A stretch of DNA of 64,000 bases from positions 19,320,987 to 19,384,986 of the forward strand of contig NC_079209.1 of assembly GCF_026745355.1 (NCBI RefSeq), written 5' to 3'. A program made the translations under genes and the position numbers. Source of the DNA: Beta vulgaris subsp. vulgaris. Lineage: Eukaryota > Streptophyta > Magnoliopsida > Caryophyllales > Amaranthaceae. Shown here in pieces: positions 37,851-46,859 of this stretch (position 1 is its first letter; every line of letters begins with the position of its first letter). The notes beneath the pieces were generated by a model. It worked only from the letters and a program-made list of their open reading frames with translations, was not told the origin of the DNA and did no database searches.

Positions 37851-38197
37851 TTTTATTTTATAATATAGTGACTTAACATTTGGTATTTTAGTACTTTATG
37901 TACGTAACGTTTTATTAGTATGGCCATAGTTAAATAAAATTAAGCCAACTGTAGTTAAGCTATTGTTTATTAACAAAAAGTAATAATTACTTGTGTTGGG
38001 TACCGCGCATAATCTTCTGATGATTTCCTGAGCTGCATTCACTTCATTTAAAAAGAATGGCACCCTTTCATTTCTTCTCAGCTATTTCCACTAAGAAACC
38101 CACCATACTAAGCAAGGCGATTTTGAAGGCATTTGAAAGCGATTTTTAAGCGATTTGAAAGAGATTTTTGAACTCATCATTTTCTTACTTTAGCAAG

Positions 38198-38480
38198 GTA
38201 CATTCATAATTCTCTTTTTTTGTTGTTTATGTTAATTTTATGTGAATTTTTTTTTTGGGTTATCATACAGTTTAGGTTTTTGTGATAATTATTTTAATTT
38301 TTTTTAGCAAATTGTTATTAATTGTTAGTAAGCAAGTATAGTTTACATTTGCTGTGAAATGATGAAGTTAAACTCAACAAGTTAAAATTAAAAGAAGGTG
38401 TAAAACAGAGGGTAAAACAAGGGGTAGTGTAGTGGTGGTTTGATATTTGTTTTATGCTGATTTTTTGTATTTTTTCGAAG
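38198..38480 (+). other. possible 5'-UTR intron of the F-box-like gene
   Basis: AAG/GTACAT at 38197-38203 and a T-rich stretch ending CGAAG at 38480, five bases before the ATG at 38486, would define a 283-bp leader intron. Inference from splice-site shape only. Confidence 0.35.
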
Positions 38481-38485
38481 GTTAA

Positions 38486-38920
38486 ATGGCTTCACTTGAT
38501 CAACTTCACCCAGTCCTCTCAATGCATGAGATTCTACGTTTCCATATTTTTCCTCGACTTTCTAACCCAAAGGACAGAGAGTGTGTGGAAAGTGTGTGCA
38601 GAGAGTGGAGGACCATTGCAAGGTATGGTTTAGAAGATGCCCACGAACTGTTGGGTATGGAACAGATTATGTCATTTCATGTGTTCTCTAAAGTATCATG
38701 TTGGTATTCTGAAGATGTGATGAATGTTTGTAAAACATGGAGGAAGATGTGGAAAGTAAGGGAGTCAGTTCATTGGACGCCCGAGTGGGAGGACACCTCC
38801 ATGAAGGCCTGGGCTCTCAAGTCCATAATTTTTGAGGATGCTGTTGATTTTTGGGCTCACATTAGTGGTGAGTGGTGGGCTTACTGTGATGGGTTCCCAA
38901 TTTTATTTGGTGAAGAATAA
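38486..38920 (+). CDS. F-box-like protein carried by the MULE
   Basis: An intact 144-aa single-exon ORF. Residues ~11-48 fit an F-box: LSMHEILRFHIFPRL, then a gap with Asp and VCREWRTIAR (consensus L-P-x-E-x-L...I-x-x-R-L...V-C-x-x-W). Residues ~56-93 repeat the pattern more weakly (MEQIMSFHVFSKV ... VCKTWRKMWK). The C-terminal third is Trp-rich and acidic, with no Kelch, LRR or FBA domain seen. F-box proteins tether targets to SCF ubiquitin ligases through Skp1; without a known target-binding domain a role here is speculative. It lies between two minisatellite arrays, on the strand opposite to the transposase. It is the only MULE gene without an obvious lesion. Confidence 0.7.
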   Translation: MASLDQLHPVLSMHEILRFHIFPRLSNPKDRECVESVCREWRTIARYGLEDAHELLGMEQIMSFHVFSKVSCWYSEDVMNVCKTWRKMWKVRESVHWTPEWEDTSMKAWALKSIIFEDAVDFWAHISGEWWAYCDGFPILFGEE

Positions 38921-38929
38921 AACATTAAT

Positions 38930-39220
38930 TAGAGTTAGTTAGGGGATTAGGGCTAGGGGTTTTTTTGTGTTTTTTTTGGCTGGGACTGTAAGTAAAAGAG
39001 CCCTATTAATGTAAGCAACTCCTTTTTTGGATGATGAAGAATCTTTAAACTATTATTATTTGTCACTAAATAATGACATTGTTATGTCATATTAGTGACA
39101 AATCTTTTGTAATTAATTGATGAATGCTAAATATATATGAAGTTGGTTAATGTTTTTTTCTGTTATGTATATATGAATTATTGTGTTCTATTTTATATTG
39201 TTTTTTGATTGGTAGAGTGT
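38930..39220. other. 3' flank of the F-box-like gene
   Basis: T-rich downstream sequence without repeat units or ORF; presumably the 3' UTR and terminator region. Confidence 0.4.
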
Positions 39221-39224
39221 TGGA

Positions 39225-40255
39225 ATTTTTGATATAGTGTAGTTTTGAATGATATAGTGTATGTGCTTCTGTTCTAATATAGTGTATTTTGATATGATAT
39301 AGTGTATGTTAAAATCATATAGTGTATGTTAAAATGATATAGTGTATATTGATAGTGTATGTTATAGCGATATAGTTTATGTTTCAGTAATATAGTGTAT
39401 GTTACAATGATATAGTGTATGTTATAGTGATATAGTGTATGTTAAAATGATATAGTGTATGTTATAATGATATAGTGTATGTTTCAGTGATATAGTGTAT
39501 GTTATAGTGATATAGTGTATGTTACAATGATATAGTGTATGTTATAGTGATATAGTGTATGTTAAAATGATATAGTGTATGTTATAATGATATAGTGTAT
39601 GTTAAAGTGATATAGTGTATGTTACAATGATATAGTTTATGTTATAGTGATATAGTGTATGTTTCAGTTATATAGTGTATGTTACAACGATATAGTGTAT
39701 GTTATAATGATATAGTGTATGTCAAAGTGATATAGTGTATAATAAAATCATATAGTGTATGTTAAAAAATAGTGTATATTAATATGATATAGTGTATGTT
39801 AAAATGATATAGTGTATGTTTAAATGATATAGTGTATGTATAGATTATATAGTGTATTTATTGATATAGTGTATGTTAAAATGATATAGTGTATAACAAA
39901 ATGATATAGTGTATGTTACAATGATATAGTGTATGTTAGAATGATATAGTGTATATTAAAATGATATAGTGTATGTTTTTGTAATGCGTTTAAGTAAATA
40001 TTTTCTATATCTCCTATTATGTTCCTATATGGCATAGTGTACGTAGTTTATGATATAGTGTACGTAGTTTATGATATAGTGTACGTATTTATGATATAGT
40101 GTATCTATGTTTGATATAGTGTATGTTTCTGTAATGCATCTAAGTAAATAATTTATATATTTCTTATTGTGTTTCTATAGAATATAGTGTAACTCTGTAT
40201 GATATAGTGTATCTCTGTATCATATAGTGTATCTATTTTTGATATAGTTTAACTA
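39225..40255. repeat. 20-bp minisatellite, right end of the MULE
   Basis: The longest array, about 50 units. Toward the right it mixes with a longer variant containing a GTAATGCGTTTAAGTAAATA segment that occurs twice (about 39978 and 40130). Confidence 0.97.
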
Positions 40256-40830
40256 CTTACTTGGGAATGACAGCTGAATTAGATTCATCACTTGAAACAA
40301 ATGAAGTAGGATTTGCTCGCCAAATTGATTTTCTATCTCATCATGAAACAGAACCACATTACCTAATAAATATGTGTTACTTTTTGGTTAATGAACAAAA
40401 TGAAATTATTGATTTGGATGCTGTTACCTTCAACAGTTGGTGTATTATTGTGATCTATTATCAGTGAATTTGTCACATTTTGGATTGAATTTGATGTTTT
40501 CGTCGTCGATTGCTTCAATGTTGTTCGTCGTCGTCGAGTGATATAGGCTGTCTATACTATTGGTTCAATACTCTGATTGAGATCTATTTGATCAATTAAA
40601 CTGATTTTCCATGAATTTTTCGCAATTGTTCAATTCAATAGAAATTGTTGAGAATCAGTTAGTTTGTAGGAATAATTTCAATGGAGAGAAACAATATTTG
40701 CAGAAATTTAATAGCAATAGAATCTATGGTTTTTGGAAATATTGAAGAGTGAAAAAGTGGCGGATTTTGGAAGTATTGAAGAGAGAGAAAATCGCGCATT
40801 TTTGGTAATTAAAAATTAGTAATGTTTAAC
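40256..40830 (-). other. MULE right subterminal region, candidate transposase 5' end
   Basis: On the minus strand this is a leader-like, repeat-free region resembling the promoter/leader on the other side (14548-14744), with CTCTCTC tracts. A GTAAGT donor at about 40257-40262 and short coding-like frames are present, but no start codon in a consistent frame was found. A plus-strand 66-codon frame starts at 40270. I leave it unassigned. Confidence 0.3.
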
Positions 40831-40849
40831 GGGTCACGTGCGTGGGCCT

Positions 40850-40875
40850 GGTCCACACTATTTTTAGTGTGAACC
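40850..40875. repeat. hairpin in the right MULE terminal repeat
   Basis: GGTCCACACTA and TAGTGTGAACC with a TTTT loop; one mismatch in 11-bp arms. Confidence 0.8.
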
Positions 40876-40896
40876 GGGTCCACGCAAGTCGGATTG

Positions 40897-40905
40897 TCCT
40901 AGTTA
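40897..40905. repeat. MULE target-site duplication, right copy
   Basis: TCCTAGTTA, identical to 14473-14481. Confidence 0.85.
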
Positions 40906-41020
40906 ATATCAAAAAGGGGGAAATATTTTTGTCTTCCTTGATACTATTAAATAAGGCAATCAACTAGTTGCCCTATTTAATTCAAATAAATTGCCCTCTT
41001 TAATTGCATTTCTTGTAGTT

Positions 41021-42690
41021 GTATTTTAATTTATTATTTTACCATTTTCTTTTTCCACCACCCGCCACCACCTACCACCCCCGCCACCTTCCACCACTTG
41101 CCACCACCCAAATCTTTAAAAATTATCTCTCCTCTTCTTCAATGGTGGTGCCGATAGACAAATAGCCGAAGTGATCGCGAGAGGAGGAGGCACTAGTGAA
41201 ATCAATTTCTATATTAATAAGTACCATATCTAGTTTTGATAACAAACTCATTTCGAAATCAATTTCTCAAATCAATTCCGAAAACAAGGAGGACTAATTA
41301 TGTTTACAATTCAATTTGGATAACTCTATTCAAAATCAAGTACCAGATCTAGAAAAAATTCTCGAAATTCTCCTGCGTAAATCGGCGACGTCATCGGCGA
41401 AGCTAGGGTTCTGGCGAACCACATCTACATTCGTATCATGAAACTCTCTCCATCATTATTGATGCAGGTGCAAGTGAGAGAGAAAAGTGGTGGCGAACTA
41501 GATCTGCATACACTTGAACACGACAATGTCTTTCATGGCTTACTAGCCAGCACAACGCTGATCGAGCCAACAAAAACATCAGTGAGGAGAAACAAAGTGG
41601 AGGTGCAAGTGAGAGAGAAAAGGGATGCGGGAAAGAGAGAAAATGAAAGTTTGTCATCACTTGAGAAAGTGGCTGGATGAGAGAGAAGAAAGGAGGGAGG
41701 TTATGAATGATGCACAAGCTTAGCTCCTTACAACATTTCACTGTAAACAAGAAATGACTCAGACAAATAGAACTTATAAGAGAAAGGATACATTAGAGAG
41801 AGATAGAAGAGACAGAAGGGGAGAGAGAGAAAGATAGAAGAGATAGAAGGGTAGAGATATAGAAGATAGAGAGAGGGAATGTGTTTAATTTCTTTCATAA
41901 CCTTCTCTTACAGCTTTAAGCTAGTAGATATATATATATAGGTACTCTTTACAAGCTATTGAGTACCCATATTTCCGTTTATTTAGTTACAAGCAACTAA
42001 CTGAAATTGGCGCCAAACTCTAACTCTAACTGATTTGACAAGTTAGTTATTAATAACAGATTTACCCATATCATACCTTCCTCATGAAATAAAATCACGT
42101 GTATAATTTCACGACTCCACTGAGGAGTATTTAAAAAAATCATCTTTTTCTAAATGAGTGGGTGAAACTCCAAAAATACGATTCATACTTCTTTTTATGC
42201 CTCTGAATCACATTACAATTTTGCATATGCATATATGGCAATTATTTGAGCCACCATAAGGACAATCTTCCTTGCCTCATTAGCGCATGTTCTATGCATG
42301 AGGCCAACCCCGGAGGTTTTGTGCTTTGTTCTTCTGAAAGCTTCTTGAGTGATAATGTTGGAACTTAGCCATAACCAAACCTAACTCAATAATGGCATTG
42401 TTCTCTTGAGTCTGACTCGACAAATGGAGTGCGTCTTACACGTGGCCACTTTTTTAAGCAAAGATACAAACCGTGAGATCAATCTCTTAGTCATGGACCA
42501 TTTTCAGTATTAACCTAAACCTGACCATAGTATCAAACGTAGAACTGGACTTTAGAAAGAGAACTTTTGCATTCGTGTTATATAACATCTGCTTGGGATT
42601 GTGATGTTTGCCTGTTATTTGTTTGTCAAATCGTTAATGTGTATTGAGCCTAAAATCACGTCTAAAAACATCAAACTAACCAAACTTTCG
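41021..42690. other. intergenic; CCACC-rich and GAGA-rich stretches
   Basis: 41050-41110 is a run of CCACC/CCGCC. 41785-41880 is a purine run built of GAGAGA and AGATAGAAG words. Neither carries a convincing ORF. No element ends were identified. Confidence 0.4.
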
Positions 42691-42714
42691 TTGAATTGAC
42701 AAATTGCATGTCAA

Positions 42715-42862
42715 TGGGTGCGCTTGGCGCACAACCCTTGTGTCGGACGCAAAGGTACCGTGCCGAGCGCAAATCCGCGCGCCAGACACACCATCATCCA
42801 TCTGGCGCACTGCTTTGCGCCGAGCACAACACAGTTGCGTGGCGCGCAACCTTTACTTCTCA
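42715..42862. repeat. GC-rich patch with repeated GGCGCAC words
   Basis: An isolated CpG-rich island of ~150 bp in AT-rich DNA, with TGGCGCAC, GTCGGACGC and GAGCGCA-like words in several copies. It is probably a remnant of an LTR or satellite-like sequence; no family was assigned. Confidence 0.4.
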
Positions 42863-43825
42863 TGTTATTAGCAATTCGGCTATCGTTTAAGTCAATAAGT
42901 TTTTCATTAAGTTTGTCATAATGTGTCTTTGCCTATTTACTCGTCCTCATAGTCAATTCTAGGCGTCCTTTTTTCTAAAGCGAATATCACCTAATTCAAA
43001 CATAAAAATTGATCTTTTCGTGCATATCACCTAAGGTCGAGTCTATCCTAAAAAAGTGCATCTACAAAAGTAATCATGGTAGAGTGAGAGTCATCATGCA
43101 TGTCTACCTCCTGCCATTCTTACCTATTATCTATCTTAACATGTTTCACCTTCTAATAAAATATCTCATTTTCAAAATCAATCCTACACCCTCCTCTATT
43201 CTACATTTTTTCAAAAATATTTACTAATCATCATCATACTACATATTAAAAAACAAGCTTTTCAAATTTAACTTATTATTTTCTCACAATAAAAGACAAA
43301 AACAAGGGGGCCTTTTCAAAAAAGAATTTAGAAAATTCTAAGCTAATCCAAAAACCTCTAATCCAATCCAATCAAACCAATCCCAGTTCATTTGCGTTCA
43401 TCCTAGGCCATCTAAGTTTTGAGTCCTTACATTCATTTTAGACCCCTTTGCATTAGAGTCCATTTTACATTCATCCTAGGCCCATATAAGTTTGATTCCT
43501 TGCATTCATATAGGCCCACTAGCATCAGTGTCCATCTTAGGCCCATATAACTCTAGTGTAATTTAAAATCTAGGCCTATTTGCATCTTTATATGAACTCT
43601 AGTCTATGTTAAGCCAGTTCAAGTTTAATCCCAATCTATTCCAACTGAGGTCTAACGCTAGTCCATTTCCAATGTCAAGCCCATGTGCATTTCCATGTTT
43701 AACGTCAAACCAACATAGGACTAAGTCCAAAGTTAGGTTCATATAAGGCCCAACTCATACCCTAAGTCTAATCAAATCCAATTCTAAACCATATAGGACG
43801 AAGTCTAAATCTAAAACTCAAGACC
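42863..43825. other. intergenic, dispersed short repeats, no gene
   Basis: From 43385 on, the words GGCCCATATAAG, TCATCCTAGGCC and GTCCATTT recur at irregular spacing, leading into the 45-bp array. Confidence 0.4.
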
Positions 43826-44031
43826 TCTAAGCCTAGCGAAACTAGCATTTCTTATAGACCCATAGGCAAATCCTAAGTTTAGCGAAGCTACTCATCCTTT
43901 AAGACCATAATGGTACCCTTTAGACCTAGCGAAGGTAGTCATCCCTAAGACCATAAAGGTACCCCTTGAGTTTAGCGAACCTACTCACCCTTTACGACCA
44001 CAATGGGACCCTTTATTAGATTTAGCGAAGC
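43826..44031. repeat. 45-48 bp minisatellite, left part
   Basis: Four to five units of the form TTAGCGAAGCTACTCATCC plus AAGACCATAATGGTACCCTT. The array continues at 45603 after a CACTA insertion. Confidence 0.85.
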
Positions 44032-45602
44032 CACTAGTGGAAAAAAACCTTATATGTCACTTAGTAATCGACCGCATCCGAAAAGGATGCGGTTTTTGTA
44101 AAATCGCATCCGAAAAGGACAATCTGATGCGGTCCTCTTGTGGACCGCAACAGATTATAAAATTTGATGTGATTTTTTTGGACCACATCAGATTTCTTAA
44201 TTTTGTGAAAGTGATATAGCTGGCCCAATCTTCCCGAAACCGTTGGCCCAATATTTTCGCCCCTAATAAAATCTAAGGGGCTAACCCTAAGTGTGGGCAT
44301 CCTCACTCAACATCTTGTCTCTCCTCACCTCCCATCTTGTCTCTCCTCACCTTCCTCTCTCAGGCGCCGCATTCTCTCCTCACCTCCACTCTCTTAGGCG
44401 ACCCATCTTCTCTCTCCTTACCTCACTATGTCACGAGCCTCTATCTTCTCTCTCCTCACCCTTCCACCGACACACAACACACGACAATCACCACAACTAT
44501 CGTTTCACCAATACCAACCACCAAGACCAAACACCACTCAACGACATTCACGGTCACTCAACAACATTCACGGTCGTCGCCGTCTTCATTCGGGATCATA
44601 TTTTGTCACGGTTCATTTAATTTACAAAATCTGGTGATTTTTTGTTAATTTTTCATATTTTTTCATTTTTTTCATTAGATTTGTTGAATTAGTATTAAGT
44701 TTGCGTCTACTCGCCATTGGTGGGTTGTCACTCGTTGTTGCTGGGCTATATCACGCGCTGTCCGTCGCCTCTCACTTGCCCTCTTCTCACTCGCCGTCTA
44801 CGAACATAGCGCCACCATCTAACATTTGAATTTTTTGGGTTTTTTTATCTAGATTTTAATTTTGTACATTTTTAGATTTAGGGTTTCAATTTCACATTTT
44901 AGTTTTCGTTTTCGTTTTGAAATTCTGAGTACAGGTTTCATTTTGTATTTTTTTAATTTTATGTACTTCCTCCGTTTTTTATTAGATGTTACACTTTTCA
45001 AATCACGGACTCCTAGGTGAATTTTGGAGAGGAGAGAGATAGAGAGAATGAAAAACAAAAGGGTCCCATGTGAGCATGTGATAGGAGAGAGATAGAGAGA
45101 AGTTATTACCCAAAATAAAAGTGTAACATCTAATTTAAAACTTCCTAAAATAGAAAGTGTAACATCTAAAAAAAACGGAGGAAGTGTATGTTTTTCAGTT
45201 TTTATTATTTTTCTGTACAATATTTCATTTTTCAGTTTTATGTATTAGTTTTTTTTTTATTCTATATATGTGAAATTGTTGAAAATATTATATATGAATT
45301 TTTTTTTGTATAAAATGATGTGTTTTAATCTTGTGTATAGAAGATTGAAATGTTGAGACTCAAGATTGACAAAGACTCAAGACATCAGTGTGACGCTACA
45401 TGTTGATATTTTTTTAAAGACCCCTTCCCCACTTTCTGAAGCGGTCATGTTCAAAACCGCATCGGATTCGTTAGAATCTCATGCGGTTTTTTGACTAGAT
45501 CCGTATATCCCTCGATATTGCTGCGAGCCCATCTGATGCGGACCAAAATCGCATCAGTAATCCCGATTTTGACCGCATCAGATGCGCTTTTTTCCACTAG
45601 TG
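44032..45602. mobile_element. short non-autonomous CACTA element
   Basis: Perfect 15-bp inverted ends: CACTAGTGGAAAAAA at 44032 and its complement ending at 45602. Subterminal GATGCGGT / ACCGCATC motifs cluster in both orientations within ~200 bp of each end. Flanks are AGC (44029-44031) and AGT (45603-45605), a 3-bp duplication with one mismatch. No transposase. 44300-44620 holds a CTCTCCTCACC-rich, leader-like segment that may be captured host sequence, and 44966-45187 holds a MITE. Length 1571 bp. Confidence 0.88.
44966..45187. mobile_element. Stowaway-like MITE inside the CACTA element
   Basis: Inverted ends CTTCCTCCGTTTTTT and complement, extending into TTAGATGTTACACTTTC on both sides. 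The flanking dinucleotide is TA on each side. About 220 bp, no coding capacity. Confidence 0.8.
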
Positions 45603-45985
45603 AGTTAGTCATCCCCACGATCATAAAAACACCCTAGAGTTTAGCGAGGCTACTCACCTTTAAGACCATAATGGCACCCTCTTAGCTAGCGAAGCTAGTC
45701 ATCTTTAAGACTATATCCGCATCCTCTAACCTAGCAAAGCTAGTTATTCTTAAGACCATAATGGCACCCTTTGACCTAGAGAAGCTAGTTATTCTTAAGA
45801 CCATAATGGCACCCTTTCACCTAGCAAGGCTAGTCATCCCTAAGACCATAAAGACACCATATGAGTTTAGCGAGGCTACTTATCCCTTAAGACCATAACG
45901 GTACGTAACCCCTAGGTCGAGTAAAGCTAGCATCCCTAAATTCACATAGGCAATCCTTTTAAGTCTAGTCTGCTTGCCCACCTAT
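45603..45985. repeat. 45-48 bp minisatellite, right part
   Basis: Seven to eight units of the CTAGCGAAGCTAGTCATCC / TAAGACCATAATGGCACCC repeat, the continuation of 43826-44031. Confidence 0.88.
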
Positions 45986-46120
45986 AAGTTCAAATTCTAG
46001 TCGAGTCTGTTGGCATACTCCAGTCCAGTCCATTCCATGTCTGCATATGCATATAGTTAGGCCCATGTCAGCATCATGGTCAAGCCCATACCATTCCAAA
46101 ATCCAATTTCATTATCATTG

Positions 46121-46256
46121 CCCATTTCCATTTCCATTTCCATTTCCATTTCCATTTCCATTTCCATTTCCATTTCCATTTCCATTTCCATTTTCATTTC
46201 CATTTCTATTTCCATTTCCATTTTCCATTTCCCACTTCCATTTCTCATTTCCATTT
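46121..46256. repeat. (CATTTC)n hexanucleotide repeat
   Basis: About 20 CATTTC/CCATTT units with slips. It generates low-complexity Phe-Pro and Met-Glu frames that are not genes. Confidence 0.95.
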
Positions 46257-46556
46257 ACTATTTCGAAAATCATTTCTTAAAACTTACAAGTGAGGTCCAC
46301 TCGGTTCTGTTCATGAACGGTTAAGATATTAAAACATTAGGAACGCCTAATGGAGGGAAAAAAAGTCAGCTAATTCTAGAGCTCATCGATCGCATTATCA
46401 CCACCCTGACTTCATTTAGATTCATGAATCATGATTTTACTTTTGATCGCCTTTAGAATAGAGGCACGATCACTTCCACAACGTCTACTTCGAATCTTGC
46501 ACCTAAAAGAAAATTCGTTATGAAATCCCCTCATGATTGCTTTAAGGGGATTTAAC
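46257..46556. other. intergenic, nothing recognised
   Basis: No ORF, repeat or element end seen before the Cassandra-like LTR. Confidence 0.4.
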
Positions 46557-46802
46557 ATGCTACTCATTCCAACAAGATGGATCTTTCTTTTAGAGAGCTC
46601 ATTTCCTTTGTTACTCCACAGTTAAGTGCGCTTGGCTGGGAGTAGTCCAGGGATGGGTGACCTCCTATGAAGTTTCTTGGGGTGCGCATGAGTGAGGACA
46701 AAATGTGCCGAAAGAATTTGTGTTGGTTATTGAGGACAGTTGTTGGCCCTGGATGCGCATTGGTGATGTTATACTCGGCCCCGAAAGAGTCGAGGTGTTG
46801 CA
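46557..46802 (+). mobile_element. Cassandra-like LTR with 5S rRNA-derived core
   Basis: 46611-46688 matches the 3' two thirds of plant 5S rRNA: CACAGTTAAGTGCGCTTGG, then AGTAGTCCAGGGATGGGTGACCTCC with few changes, including the internal control region. It is followed by AGTGAGGACAAAATGTG and CGAGGTGTTGCA, which resemble the distal Cassandra LTR and its TGTTACA-type end. Cassandra is a family of terminal-repeat retrotransposons in miniature with 5S-like LTRs. The 5' part is degenerate, the left boundary is a guess, and no target duplication was found; probably an old solo LTR. Confidence 0.7.
46611..46688 (+). pseudogene. 5S rRNA-like segment, partial
   Basis: The pol III internal control region is recognisable (GGATGGGTGACC), but about 40 bases of the 5' end of 5S rRNA are missing or unrecognisable, so this is not a functional 5S gene. 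Confidence 0.75.
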
Positions 46803-46859
46803 CATTAAGTGCAACCTATATTTTTACTGCGGATTCCAACAAAATAATGAATATATGAC

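Larger units (their letters stand above)
14482..40896. mobile_element. Kaonashi-like MULE carrying Ulp1-like and F-box-like genes
   Basis: Termini are set by a perfect 9-bp target duplication (14473-14481 and 40897-40905) and imperfect terminal inverted repeats of about 65 bp (14482-14547 against 40831-40896). These share GAACCCGGTGCACACTA-type sequence and a CACGTGA block. The element is 26.4 kb as it stands and about 13.2 kb without the solo LTR at 23349-36558. Contents: Ulp1-like gene (plus, 14745-20153), mudrA/FAR1-like transposase (minus, 37026-21080), F-box-like gene (plus, 38486-38920), and seven arrays of a 20-bp minisatellite in the non-coding parts. Plant MULEs with a ULP-like gene are known as Kaonashi (Arabidopsis) and related melon elements. 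I do not know of an F-box-like gene in them. Confidence 0.85.
10356..41020. mobile_element. CACTA-like element interrupted by a MULE
   Basis: The right end (41020 leftward) reads, on the minus strand, AACTACAAGAAATGC, one base from the canonical CACTACAAGAAA terminus. The left end reads CCCTACAACAAACAGC. Within the terminal 30 bp, 22 positions agree between ends. Hallmark subterminal repeats face each other: TTGCCCTCTTTGAT-like units at 10376-10800 and the inverted ATCAAAGAGGGCAA-like units at 14270-14460 and 40905-41000. The 14482-40896 MULE split the right subterminal zone, so the native element is about 4.25 kb and non-autonomous. I could not find a matching 3-bp target duplication, so one terminus may be off by a few bases or mutated. 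Confidence 0.6.

Noticed and set aside
40261..40467. 68-codon plus-strand ORF near the right MULE end
   Set aside because: It could be a gene fragment, but the minus strand is where the transposase 5' end is expected, and neither strand gives a consistent start or motif.
46047..46324. Phe-Pro-rich and Met-Glu-rich ORFs
   Set aside because: Translations of the CATTTC hexanucleotide repeat.
46611..46688. Functional 5S rRNA gene
   Set aside because: Only the 3' two thirds are recognisable and it lies in an LTR-like context; no tandem 5S units nearby.
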